Assembly: GCF_009729855.1 (NCBI RefSeq)
Contig: NZ_WODA01000006.1
Location: 186,001-250,000, forward strand
DNA: 64,000 bases
Direction: 5' to 3'
Source: Agromyces luteolus
Lineage (GTDB): Bacteria > Actinomycetota > Actinomycetes > Actinomycetales > Microbacteriaceae
Below the pieces are notes generated by a model. That model saw only the letters and a list, made by a program, of their open reading frames with translations, was not told the origin of the DNA and did no database searches. Position numbers and translations under genes: made by a program. Shown one piece after another: positions 31,955-40,625 of the stretch (within the stretch, counting starts at the first letter, position 1; each line of letters opens with the position of its first letter).

Positions 31955-32682
31955 GTGTCGCGCCTGCCGAACCAGCGGCGAACGCGACCCCCGCGCGACG
32001 TCGCCGAAGCGCCGCCCGACCCGGAGGCGTCCGACCTGCCGAGCCCCTCGAACGAGAACGCGTCGGGATCCTCGACCGTCGCCCGAAGCGAGTGGACGTC
32101 GGCCGGCGGCATCCCGAACAGCGTCGCGGCGATCGACGCCAGCGGCGGCACCTCCTCGCGCGCCATCGCGCGGTAGGCGTCGTCGTCGCGGCCCTGCGGG
32201 TCGGTGATGTCGCCGTCGTCGTCCACGCCGAACGCGCGCCGACGGCCGAACGCGGCGACGCGGGACCGGAGCTCGTCGACGGAGGCCGGAGCGGGCGCAG
32301 GGCCCAGCCCCGCGGCGATCCCGCCGGCCTCCCGGATCGTGAAGGTGGACCGCAGCATCGACGGCACCATGCCGAGCACGCCGTCGCGATGCGCGACATC
32401 CGCCGTGAGCACGAGGTCGGCGCCGCCGATGACGCGCTCGTCGACCTGGGTCGCGCGGTGCGCCCGGCCGTCGGCGCCGAGCCGTTCGGTGATCGCTCGC
32501 GTCCGGCTCCGCATGGGCCGGCCCACGGGCGCGGCGAGGCCGGCGCTCGTGACGACGACGCGGGCCGCGGCATCCGTCGGCAGGTACCGGTCGACCCAGG
32601 TCCGCAGGAGCGCCGCGGCGAGCGCCGACCGGTTGATGTTGCCCGTGCAGACCACGAGCACGCGGAACTCGTCGGGATCCAT
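31951..32682 (-). CDS. Low-molecular-weight protein tyrosine phosphatase with C-terminal extension
   Basis: 243 residues from ATG 32682. The catalytic loop is VCTGNINRSA (CX5R) near residue 12, and the general acid is in DITDPQG. Typical members have 150-190 residues; this one has an extra tail ending SGGASATSRGGRVRRWFGRRD. In polysaccharide loci these enzymes dephosphorylate the BY-kinase that controls chain length, here the kinase at 47-48.6 kb. The tail might serve localisation. The N-terminal half also contains an insert before the DP motif, so the assignment rests mainly on the two catalytic motifs. Confidence 0.82.
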   Translation of the reverse strand: MDPDEFRVLVVCTGNINRSALAAALLRTWVDRYLPTDAAARVVVTSAGLAAPVGRPMRSRTRAITERLGADGRAHRATQVDERVIGGADLVLTADVAHRDGVLGMVPSMLRSTFTIREAGGIAAGLGPAPAPASVDELRSRVAAFGRRRAFGVDDDGDITDPQGRDDDAYRAMAREEVPPLASIAATLFGMPPADVHSLRATVEDPDAFSFEGLGRSDASGSGGASATSRGGRVRRWFGRRDT

Positions 32683-32763
32683 GCGCGATCACCCCCGGCT
32701 CGCCACGACCGGGGAGCGGGGCCCCGGATAAGGTTTCTGCAACGGAAGTCTAGAGGGGGTGCG

Positions 32764-34830
32764 GTGCGCGTACTCAGGGTCTCGCACAGTGCCGTCGTCG
32801 ACGAGTGGCGCGGTCGCGAGCGTGCGCTCACCGCGCTCGGCGTCGACGTCGAGCTGTGCTGCGCCCGGCGGTGGCACGCCGGCGGCGCTCCCGTGATGCT
32901 GCACGCCCGACCCGACGAGCGGGTGCGCGGCGTGCGCACGCTCGGGCGGCATCCGGCGCTCTTCGTCTACGACCCGCTGCCGCTGTGGCGGGCGCTGGGC
33001 CACGAGGTCGACGTGATCGACGTGCACGAGGAGCCGTTCGCGCTCGCGACCGCCGAGATCCTGCTGCTGCGGGCACTGCGCCGGCAGGCCCGTCGCACGC
33101 CCGTGGTGCTCTACACCGCGCAGAACCTCCGCAAGCGGTACCCGATCCCCTTCCGCTGGCTCGAGCGGTGGGCGCTCCGCGCCGCGTCGGGCGTGTCGGC
33201 GTGCAACACCGAGGCCGCTCGCATCGCGGAGGACAAGGGCTTCGTCGGTCGGGCGCGCGTGATCCCGCTGGGCGTCGACCTCGAGCGGTTCACGCCGGCG
33301 GATGCCGCGACCACGACCGGCGGTCGAGTCGGCGCGCCGGCGCCGACTCGAGACCCCGCCGCCCCGATCACCGTGGGCTTCATCGGCCGGCTCGTGCCCG
33401 AGAAGGGCGTGCTCCTGCTGCTCGACGCGCTCGCGCGCGAGCCCCGGCTGCGCCTGCGCGTGGTCGGCACCGGACCGCTCGCGTCCGAGTTGCCCGCGCA
33501 CGCGGCATCCGTCGGCGTCGCCGATCGCGTGGAGGTCGTGGGGTCCGTCGACCCGGCCGGCATCCCGGAGATCCTGCGGACGTTCGACGTGCTCGCCGTG
33601 CCGTCGCTGCCGACGGCCTCGTGGACCGAGCAGTTCGGCCGGGTCGCGGTCGAGGCGATGGCGTGCGGCGTCCCGGTCGTGTCGAGCGATGCGGGCGCGC
33701 TGCCCGACGTCGTCGGAGGCGCGGGCGTCGTGGTGCCGACGGGCGACGCGGCGGCGCTCGCCGACGCCCTCGTGGACGCGGCCGGCCCACGTGCCGCCGA
33801 GCTGCGCGCCGCCGGCTTCGTCCGCGCCGAGGAGTGCAGCTGGGGCGCGGTCGGCCGCGACTACCTCGAGCTGTACCGGTCGATCGTGCACGAGGCATCC
33901 GTCGCCCCCGAGCCGACGCCCACGCTCGAGGTCATTGTGGTCGCCTATGGTGCGCCAGAGCTGCTGCGTCGCGCGCTCGAGCCGGTCGCGGGCCTCCCGG
34001 TCACGGTCGTCGACAACTCGTCGCTGCCCGCGATCCGCGCGCTGTGCGACGAACTCGGCGTGCGCTACCTCGATCCCGGCCGCAACGGCGGCTTCGCGGC
34101 CGGCGTGAACCACGGCCTCGCGAACCTGATCGCGCCCGGCTCCGACGTGCTGCTGCTGAACCCCGACGCCGAGATCTCGGCCGACGACGTCGCCCGGCTG
34201 CACCGCGCGCTGCGCGCGCGCCCCGACCTCGCGAGCGTCGGCCCCGCGCAGGTCGACGGGCAGGGCCACGAGGCGCGCGTCGAGTGGTGGCTGCCCTCGC
34301 CGTCGGGCACGTGGCTCGAATCGCTCGGGCTCGCGCGGCTCCGCCGCGACCCGTCGTACGTCATCGGCTCGGTCCTGCTGCTCCGCGCCGAGGCGCTCGA
34401 CCAGGTGGGATGGTTCGACGAGCAGTACTTCCTCTACGCCGAGGAGGCCGACTGGGCCCACCGCGCGCATCGGCTCGGCTGGCGGCACGCGGTCGTGCCC
34501 GAGGCGCGCGCGGTGCACGTCGGCGCGGGAACCGGCGGCGATCCGCGCCGGCGCGAGGCGCACTTCCACGCGTCGCAGGAGCGGTTCCTCCGCAAGCACT
34601 TCGGCGCGGCCGGCTGGCAGTGGGCGCGTACCGGCCAGTGGCTCGGTGCGACCGTTCGGTCGATCGTGCTCCCCGGCGAGCGAGGCCGTGCCGCGCGGCG
34701 CCGCGCGGCGCTCTACCGGCTCGGGCCGGCGCGGGTGGAGGCGCGATTCGGGCGAGCGGATGCCGCGAGCACGAGTACGGTGGCGCATGCGACCCCGACC
34801 ACCGACACCCCAGCGGAGGCCACGGCATGA
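32764..34830 (+). CDS. Two-domain glycosyltransferase (GT4 fused to GT2)
   Basis: 688 residues from GTG 32764. Residues 1 to about 385 are a GT4 domain: LRVSHSAVVDEWRGRERAL, VIPLGVDLERF, GFIGRLVPEKGVLLLLDAL and the E-x7-E motif TEQFGRVAVEAMACG. From about 388 a GT2 domain follows: LEVIVVAYGAPELLRRAL, VVDNSS, GRNGGFAAGVNHGL, LLNPDAEIS, and WFDEQYFLYAEEADWAHRA of the rhamnosyl/galactofuranosyl-transferase type. One polypeptide could thus add two successive sugars. A short palindrome encoding GGRVGAPAPTRD sits at the hinge between the two lobes of the GT4 domain. The next gene overlaps by four bases. Confidence 0.87.
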   Translation: MRVLRVSHSAVVDEWRGRERALTALGVDVELCCARRWHAGGAPVMLHARPDERVRGVRTLGRHPALFVYDPLPLWRALGHEVDVIDVHEEPFALATAEILLLRALRRQARRTPVVLYTAQNLRKRYPIPFRWLERWALRAASGVSACNTEAARIAEDKGFVGRARVIPLGVDLERFTPADAATTTGGRVGAPAPTRDPAAPITVGFIGRLVPEKGVLLLLDALAREPRLRLRVVGTGPLASELPAHAASVGVADRVEVVGSVDPAGIPEILRTFDVLAVPSLPTASWTEQFGRVAVEAMACGVPVVSSDAGALPDVVGGAGVVVPTGDAAALADALVDAAGPRAAELRAAGFVRAEECSWGAVGRDYLELYRSIVHEASVAPEPTPTLEVIVVAYGAPELLRRALEPVAGLPVTVVDNSSLPAIRALCDELGVRYLDPGRNGGFAAGVNHGLANLIAPGSDVLLLNPDAEISADDVARLHRALRARPDLASVGPAQVDGQGHEARVEWWLPSPSGTWLESLGLARLRRDPSYVIGSVLLLRAEALDQVGWFDEQYFLYAEEADWAHRAHRLGWRHAVVPEARAVHVGAGTGGDPRRREAHFHASQERFLRKHFGAAGWQWARTGQWLGATVRSIVLPGERGRAARRRAALYRLGPARVEARFGRADAASTSTVAHATPTTDTPAEATA
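33319..33355. repeat. Short in-frame palindrome in the GT4-GT2 gene
   Basis: Arms TCGAGTCGGCG (33324-33334) and CGCCGACTCGA (33341-33351) are exact complements around CGCCGG. The outer bases GGCGGTCGAG and GAGACC match the ends of the palindromic element of the sulfur genes, so it may be a shortened relative. Confidence 0.65.
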
Positions 34831-36005
34831 CCCGCATCGTGCAGATCGTCCCGTTCATCGGCCCCGGCACGGGCGTCGCCGGCGTGGCGTGGCACCTCCA
34901 GCAGGAGCTGCAGGCGCTCGGCGCGACCGTCGAGGTGTTCACGTTCCAGTCCGCCCGCCGTGGGCGATCGACGCCCCGGTCGTCGCGCAACACGATCCTC
35001 GCCCGGATTCGCGGCGGCTGGCGCATGATCTGGTTCAGCACCGTCGGCACCCGCTGTGCGAAGCAGTACCTCGCCGAGCGTCCGGACGCGATCTCGATCT
35101 GCCACAACAACGTGGTCGCCGGCGACGTCTACGTCAACCACGGCCTGCTGCTCGCATCGATGCGTGCCCGAGGACGATCGTGGTGGGGCATCTACCGCAA
35201 TCCGGTGCACGACTTCATCTACCTGCGCGACCGCATCCGGTACCGCGGGCGCACGCACCGGGTCGCCGTCTGCCTGTCGGAGGGCGAGGCCGACGACCTG
35301 CGGGCGACGTACGGCCCGATCGGCCCGCGCATCGAGGTCATTCCGAACGGCGTCGACCTCGACCGGTTCCGTCCGCCGACGCCGGAGGAGCGCGCCGCGG
35401 CGCGCTCGGAACTCGGGCTCGGCCCCGATCAGCGCGTCGGCGTCTTCGTGGGGCACGAGTTCTCGCGCAAGGGGCTCTCGTTCGCGATCCGCGGGCTCGC
35501 GTACGGCCCGAGCGCGCTGCTGATGGTGATCGGCGGGAACGACGAGATCATCGCGGAGGCGCATGCCGAGGCGATCGAACACGGCGTCGGCGACCGCGTG
35601 CTGTTCCTCGGGGTGCGGAAGGACCTCCCGCACCATCTCGCGGCCTGCGACTTCTTCGTCTTCCCGAGCGCGTACGAGGCGAACGCCCTGGTCGTGCTCG
35701 AGGCGCTCGCGAGCGGCCTGCCGGTGATCGCGACCCCGGTCGGCTTCGCGCCCGAGATCGTGCGCGACGGCGAGAACGGCTACCTGGTCGAACGCGACCC
35801 GGTGGCGGTCGGCGCGCGGATGGAGGAGCTCGCGACGCTCGACGACGAGTCGTTCGCGGCGTTGCGTCGTGGGGCGCGGGCGTCGGCCGAGGCGTACGGA
35901 TGGCGCGAGGTCGCCCGCCGCTACCTCGAACTCGCCGAGCGGCTCGAGGCCGAGCGGAGCGGTGCGGGAACCGACGCCGCCTCAGCCGACCGGACGACCG
36001 GATGA
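34827..36005 (+). CDS. Family 4 glycosyltransferase (first of a duplicated pair)
   Basis: 392 residues from ATG 34827 (ATGA overlap). N-terminal VQIVPFIGPGTGVAGVAWHL, the short motif GDVYVNHGLL, VIPNGVDLDRFRPP, GVFVGHEFSRKGLSFAIRGL and the E-x7-E segment YEANALVVLEALASGLPV. About half of its residues match the next gene, and block order is the same, so the two arose by tandem duplication. Both should use nucleotide-sugar donors and build adjacent linkages of the surface glycan. The GHEF motif replaces the usual VGR segment of GT4 enzymes. Confidence 0.87.
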   Translation: MTRIVQIVPFIGPGTGVAGVAWHLQQELQALGATVEVFTFQSARRGRSTPRSSRNTILARIRGGWRMIWFSTVGTRCAKQYLAERPDAISICHNNVVAGDVYVNHGLLLASMRARGRSWWGIYRNPVHDFIYLRDRIRYRGRTHRVAVCLSEGEADDLRATYGPIGPRIEVIPNGVDLDRFRPPTPEERAAARSELGLGPDQRVGVFVGHEFSRKGLSFAIRGLAYGPSALLMVIGGNDEIIAEAHAEAIEHGVGDRVLFLGVRKDLPHHLAACDFFVFPSAYEANALVVLEALASGLPVIATPVGFAPEIVRDGENGYLVERDPVAVGARMEELATLDDESFAALRRGARASAEAYGWREVARRYLELAERLEAERSGAGTDAASADRTTG

Positions 36006-36017
36006 CCGGATGACCGG

Positions 36018-37184
36018 ATGACTCGGATCGTCCAGATCGCGCCGTCGATCGAGCCCGGCAGCGGCGTCGCCGGCGTCGCCTACGCACTCGAGCGGGAGTT
36101 CCGCGCGGCGGGCGTGCCGGTCGAGCGCTTCACGGCGGCCGAGGCCGGACGCACCCTCGACCGACCGCACCGCACGACGCTCGGCCTGCACCTCGCGCGC
36201 GCGGGCAACGTGATCTGGTTCAGCACGCTCGGCACACGGCGCGCGAAGCGCTACCTCGCCGAGCGGCCCGACGCCGTGTCGTTCACCCACAACGACGTCA
36301 TGGCGGGCGACGTCTACGTCAACCACGGCCTGCTGCAGGCGGCGATGCGTGCCCGGGGCAACTACGCCTGGCGGATGGTGCGCAACCCGGTGCACCTGTT
36401 CACCGCGTTCCGCGACCGCATCCGCTATCGCGGCCGCACGCATCGCGCCGTGGTCGCCCTGACCGGGGAAGAGGCACGGCTGCTGACCGAGGTCTACGGG
36501 CGCGTGCGGCCACCGGTCACGGTCATCCCGAACGGCGTCGACGTCGAGCGGTTCAGCCCCGGCGATGCCGCGGGGCGCGCGGCCGTCCGCGGCGAACTCG
36601 GGATCGCGGTCGACGCCACGGTCGCGATCTTCATCGGCCACGAGTTCGAGCGGAAGGGGCTGCACCTGGCGATCGACGCGCTGCGGATGGCGCCGGGCGT
36701 CGTACTCCTCGTCGTCGGCGGCAGCTCCGACATGATCCGGCGCGCCGGTTCGCAGGCACGCCGAGCGGGCGTCGCCGGTCGCGTGGTGTTCGCGGGCGAG
36801 CGGCCGGATCCCGTGCCGCTGCTGCGCGCGGCCGACGTGCTCGTGCTGCCGAGCGCCTACGAGGCGAACGCGCTCGTCGTGCTCGAGGCGCTCGCCTGCG
36901 GCGTGCCGGTGGTCTCGACGCACGTGGGCTTCGCGCCCGACATCGTGGTCGACGGCGAGAACGGATTCCTCGTCGAGCGCAAGGTCGCACCGATCGCGAC
37001 TCGCCTGGCCGAGCTCGACGGCCTCGACGCAGCGACCCGCGAGGAGTGGCGCCAGCGCGCACGGCGGACGGCCGAGCAGCACTCGTGGCGCGAGGTCGCG
37101 GCGCGGTACCTCGAGCTGGCCCGCTCGATCGAGGCGCGGAAGGCGGCGGGCCGGCCGACGGACCGCGCGGCGGGCGCCTCGTGA
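36018..37184 (+). CDS. Family 4 glycosyltransferase (second of a duplicated pair)
   Basis: 388 residues from ATG 36018. Clearly paralogous to the gene before it: VQIAPSIEPGSGVAGVAYAL, FTHNDVMAGDVYVNHGLL, VIPNGVDVERFSPG, IFIGHEFERKGLHLAIDAL and YEANALVVLEALACGVPV. The 12-base gap and the end of the upstream gene consist of repeated CCGGATGA units, giving several ATG and TGA triplets. The ATG at 36018 is chosen because it aligns with the start of the paralogue. It overlaps the following gene by four bases. Confidence 0.87.
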   Translation: MTRIVQIAPSIEPGSGVAGVAYALEREFRAAGVPVERFTAAEAGRTLDRPHRTTLGLHLARAGNVIWFSTLGTRRAKRYLAERPDAVSFTHNDVMAGDVYVNHGLLQAAMRARGNYAWRMVRNPVHLFTAFRDRIRYRGRTHRAVVALTGEEARLLTEVYGRVRPPVTVIPNGVDVERFSPGDAAGRAAVRGELGIAVDATVAIFIGHEFERKGLHLAIDALRMAPGVVLLVVGGSSDMIRRAGSQARRAGVAGRVVFAGERPDPVPLLRAADVLVLPSAYEANALVVLEALACGVPVVSTHVGFAPDIVVDGENGFLVERKVAPIATRLAELDGLDAATREEWRQRARRTAEQHSWREVAARYLELARSIEARKAAGRPTDRAAGAS

Positions 37185-38224
37185 CCGAGCCGCTCCGCAT
37201 CCTGCACGCCATCCGCTCCGACGGCTTCTCCGGCGTCGAGCAGTTCGTGCTGAGGCTCGCCCGCACGCAGGCGGCGGACGGGCACGCCGTGCACGTGATC
37301 GGCGGCGACCCGCCGCGCATGCGGCCCGGCCTCGACGATTCGGGGATCGGGCACACCGCCGCCGCCCGCACGATCGAGGTGCTCCGCGCGGTGCGCGGCC
37401 TGGCCGACGAGGTCGACGTCGTGAACACGCACATGACCGCGGCGGATGTCGCGGCCGTCGCAGCCCTCGCGACCCGCGGGCGCGCGCGCCGGCCCGCGGT
37501 CGTCGCGACCTGCCACTTCGCGAGGCCGCGCGGCCGGGTCGGCGCCGTGCCGATCGAGGCCCTGGTGCGCGGCCGGATCGATGCGCAGCTCGCGATCTCC
37601 TCCGCCGTTGCGTCGGCCGTCGAGGGCCCGAGCACGGTCGTCCACACGGGCATCGACCCACGCCCGGCGGGCGACCCGGGCGCGCGCGAGCGCACGGTCC
37701 TCATGGCCCAGCGCCTGCAGCCCGAGAAGCGCACCGACGTCGGGGTGCGCGCGTTCGCCGCGTCCGGACTGGCCGACGAGGGCTGGACGCTCGACGTCGC
37801 CGGGATCGGCCCGGACCGGGAGCCGCTCGAGGCGCTCGTCGCGGAGCTCGGCATCGCGGCATCCGTGCGCTTCAGCGGGTACCGCACCGACCTGCCGGAA
37901 CTACTGACGCGCGCCGGCATCCTGCTCGCGCCGTGCCCCGTCGAGGGGCTCGGCCTGACGCTCCTCGAAGCCATGGCATCGGGTCTGCCGCCCGTCGCCG
38001 CGGACGCCGCGGGCCATGTCGAGCTGCTCGACGGCCTCGACGAGCGGGCGCGCTTCGCGGCGGGCGATGCGGATGCCGCGGGCGAGCGCCTGCGGTCCCT
38101 CGCCGCCGACCCGGCCGGACGTGCCGCCCTCGGCGCCGCCGCACGCGAACGCCAGCAGTCGGAGTTCTCGCTCCGCGCCCAGGCCGACGGGACCGAGGCC
38201 GTCTACCGGAAGGCCATCGGATGA
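37181..38224 (+). CDS. Family 4 glycosyltransferase
   Basis: 347 residues from GTG 37181 (GTGA overlap). N-terminal RILHAIRSDGFSGVEQFVLRLA with the acceptor-lobe glycine motif, HMTAADVAAVAAL, donor-lobe VLMAQRLQPEKRTDVGVRAF, VRFSGYRTDLPELL and the E-x7-E motif VEGLGLTLLEAMASGLP. The protein is short for GT4, with a compact first lobe. It belongs to the five-gene plus-strand run 32.8-39.4 kb, in which almost every start overlaps the previous stop. Confidence 0.85.
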   Translation: MTEPLRILHAIRSDGFSGVEQFVLRLARTQAADGHAVHVIGGDPPRMRPGLDDSGIGHTAAARTIEVLRAVRGLADEVDVVNTHMTAADVAAVAALATRGRARRPAVVATCHFARPRGRVGAVPIEALVRGRIDAQLAISSAVASAVEGPSTVVHTGIDPRPAGDPGARERTVLMAQRLQPEKRTDVGVRAFAASGLADEGWTLDVAGIGPDREPLEALVAELGIAASVRFSGYRTDLPELLTRAGILLAPCPVEGLGLTLLEAMASGLPPVAADAAGHVELLDGLDERARFAAGDADAAGERLRSLAADPAGRAALGAAARERQQSEFSLRAQADGTEAVYRKAIG

Positions 38225-39354
38225 CCGACCTCGTCGTGCTGTCGCTCGAACGCTGGGACCAGGTGTGGCGACGCAACCAGCACCTCGTCGCGGGGCTGTT
38301 GCGCACCGACCCGGAGCTGCGCGTGCTCTTCGTCGAACCCGCCGCCGACCCCGTGCACGACCTCTCGTCGCGCCGGCGGCCGGCCACCGGCCAGCGCGTG
38401 ACCGAGGTCGGCGACCCGGCAGCCGGGCGACTCTGGACGTATCGTCCGACGAAGTGGTTGCCGCGCCGGTTCGATGCGCGAGCAGACGAGCGCCTCGCGG
38501 CGGGCGTCGTGCATGCAGCGCGATCGCTCGGCATGGAGCATCCGCTGCTCTGGATCAACGACCCGGGCGCCGTCGAACTCGCCGAACGCACGGGCTGGCC
38601 GACGCTCTACGACGTCACCGACGACTGGCTCGCGGCCGACCGCTCGGAGGGCGAACGGGCCCGCGCCGCCGCCACCGAGGCCCGGCTGCTCGAGGTCGCC
38701 CGCGAGGTCGTGGTCTGCTCGCCCGAACTGGAGCGCCGCAAGGGCGCGACCCGCACGGTCACCCTCATCCCGAACGGCGTCGACGCGGCCGCCTATCGGC
38801 GGCCCGCCCCGCGCCCGGCCGACCTGCCCGCCGGGCGCACCGCGCTCTACCTGGGCACGGCGCACCCCGACCGCATCGACGTCGACCTCTGCGAGGCGAC
38901 CGCGCGTGCCGTCGCCGCCGCCGGCGGCACGCTCGTGCTCGTCGGCCCGAACCTCCTCGGCGGCGCCGCGACCGCCCGCCTCGAGGCCGCGGGTGCGATG
39001 CTGCTCGGCCCTCGGCCGAGCGCCGCCGTCGTCGGCTACCTCCAGCACGCCGACGTGCTCGTGGTGCCGCACGTCGTGACGCCGTTCACCGACAGCCTCG
39101 ACCCGATCAAGCTCTACGAGTACCAGGCCGTCGGCCGGCCCGTGGTCTCGACGCCGGTGGCGGGGTTCCGGGATGTCGCGGACTCGCGCGTCACGGTCGC
39201 CGAGGCGGCGTCGTTCCCGGGCGAGGTGGTCGCGGCGCTGGAGTCGGCGCGGCCGTTCCCCGACGGTGCCGACGGGCCGGCCAGCGACTGGAGCGAGCGG
39301 GTCGCGGCGATGCGCGCCGTCCTCAAGCGGTTGGCGACGTTCGACACCGCGTAG
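38221..39354 (+). CDS. Glycosyltransferase, TuaH-like
   Basis: 377 residues from ATG 38221 (ATGA overlap). It begins DLVVLSLERWDQVWRRNQHLVAGLL, contains LLWINDPGAVELAERTGWPTLYDVTDDWLA, VVVCSPELERRKG and VTLIPNGVDAAAYRRP, and ends with DSLDPIKLYEYQAVGRPVVSTPVAG. The WRRNQHL and DPIKLYEYxA segments are typical of a GT-B group often annotated as teichuronic-acid-type TuaH transferases. The classic E-x7-E is replaced by D-PIKLY-E. It closes the plus-strand run and converges on the next glycosyltransferase. Confidence 0.8.
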   Translation: MTDLVVLSLERWDQVWRRNQHLVAGLLRTDPELRVLFVEPAADPVHDLSSRRRPATGQRVTEVGDPAAGRLWTYRPTKWLPRRFDARADERLAAGVVHAARSLGMEHPLLWINDPGAVELAERTGWPTLYDVTDDWLAADRSEGERARAAATEARLLEVAREVVVCSPELERRKGATRTVTLIPNGVDAAAYRRPAPRPADLPAGRTALYLGTAHPDRIDVDLCEATARAVAAAGGTLVLVGPNLLGGAATARLEAAGAMLLGPRPSAAVVGYLQHADVLVVPHVVTPFTDSLDPIKLYEYQAVGRPVVSTPVAGFRDVADSRVTVAEAASFPGEVVAALESARPFPDGADGPASDWSERVAAMRAVLKRLATFDTA

Positions 39355-39366
39355 CCGGGTCGCCGA

Positions 39367-40527
39367 TCAGAGCTGTTCGAGCACGCGGCGGAGGTTGCCC
39401 CACGCCCAGTCCCAGTCGCGCGCGACGGCGCGAGCGCGGGACGCCGCAGCGCGGCGGGCACGCTCGGTTGGATCGTCGATCAGCTCGCGGAGGGCGTCGG
39501 CCAACGCCGCCGGATCGTTCGGCGGGACGAGGATGCCCGCGTCGCCCACCACGTCGGGCAGGCCGCCGATGCGGGACGCGACGACGGGCAGTCCGCTCGC
39601 GAGGCCTTCGCCGGCCGTCAGCCCGCTCGGCTCGTCCCACTTCGACGGGACCACGAGCGCATCGGCCGATCGCAGCAGATCCGGAAGGCGGTCGCGCTCG
39701 ACGAAGGGCTCGAAGCGGACGACGGCGCCGGATTCGTCGGCGAGCCGCCGCAGGTCCTGCTCGTACGGCGAGAGCGGGGCGTCGCGCGCGAACCCCCGGC
39801 TTCCGACGACGGTCACCTCGACGGAACCCCAGGCGAGCAGGCCGGCGGCCCTGACGAGCACGTCGGGTCCCTTCTCCGGGATCACGCGGCCGACGAACAT
39901 CGCCCGGAACGGCTCGCCGCGTGCCGGCGCTCGGACGCGACGGTGATCGCCTGGCTGGAATCGCTCGGTGTCGATGCCGTTCCGGACCACGTGCACGCGT
40001 TCTGCGAGGTGCGGAGGTAGCGCAGCCCGCATCCGCTCTGCAAGCTCGTCGCCGACGCACACGATGGCGACCGCCGGTTCGAGCATTCGGCGAGCTTCGG
40101 CGCGCGAGTAGGTGCGGAGGAGATCGTTGTGCGCGTAGAGCACGACCCGATGCTCGCTGTCCCGCAGCATCCAGGGGATCACGGGTGCATTGTGCGCGAG
40201 CACGAAGGCCGGTGGCTGCCGCCGAACGGCGTCGACGAGCGGAGCATAGAACCGTTCGACGCCCCGGCGGGGCAAGCCGAGTCGTCCCCTGACGAGGTCA
40301 CCAACTCGATCGCGTCGGGTGAGCCACGCTGCGCGGTCGAACTCGATGAGTGCCGCGCTGTCGTATCGCGGCCGCATCGTCGAGCGATCGAGCACCGCGG
40401 CGTGCCGAACCGGATCGGGGTCGCGGCTCGCCGCGCCCGCGAGCCCGTGCACGACGGTGGGGATCGCCGACCCGGTGCGCGGCGAGAAGTGGTCGCCGGG
40501 CGTGATGGCGTGGACGATGCCGATCAC
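39367..40527 (-). CDS. Family 4 glycosyltransferase
   Basis: 386 residues from GTG 40527, which has GGAG four bases upstream. Longer open sequence to 40587 would run through a terminator hairpin and is rejected. The start is GIVHAITPGDHFSPRTGSAIPTVVHGLA. Then come VVRNGIDTERFQPGD, MFVGRVIPEKGPDVLVRAAGLL and the E-x7-E motif DEPSGLTAGEGLASGLPV. It converges on the TuaH-like gene with only 12 bases between, and lies downstream of the small secreted protein. It probably has its own promoter, since a terminator precedes it. Confidence 0.85.
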   Translation of the reverse strand: MIGIVHAITPGDHFSPRTGSAIPTVVHGLAGAASRDPDPVRHAAVLDRSTMRPRYDSAALIEFDRAAWLTRRDRVGDLVRGRLGLPRRGVERFYAPLVDAVRRQPPAFVLAHNAPVIPWMLRDSEHRVVLYAHNDLLRTYSRAEARRMLEPAVAIVCVGDELAERMRAALPPHLAERVHVVRNGIDTERFQPGDHRRVRAPARGEPFRAMFVGRVIPEKGPDVLVRAAGLLAWGSVEVTVVGSRGFARDAPLSPYEQDLRRLADESGAVVRFEPFVERDRLPDLLRSADALVVPSKWDEPSGLTAGEGLASGLPVVASRIGGLPDVVGDAGILVPPNDPAALADALRELIDDPTERARRAAASRARAVARDWDWAWGNLRRVLEQL

Positions 40528-40572
40528 AGCACTCCATCCCGCAAGGGCGCGTCGTCGATGACGGATGCACGA

Positions 40573-40604
40573 GAGCCCGGCAGGCACTTCGGCCTACCGG
40601 GCTC
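40573..40604 (-). terminator. Terminator of the secreted-protein gene
   Basis: GAGCCCGGCAGGC and GCCTACCGGGCTC pair at 12 of 13 positions across ACTTCG. The hairpin begins 21 bases after the stop codon of the gene at 40626 and supports a later start for the following glycosyltransferase. Confidence 0.7.
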
Positions 40605-40625
40605 CACGTGACGCGCTCGGGCTGA

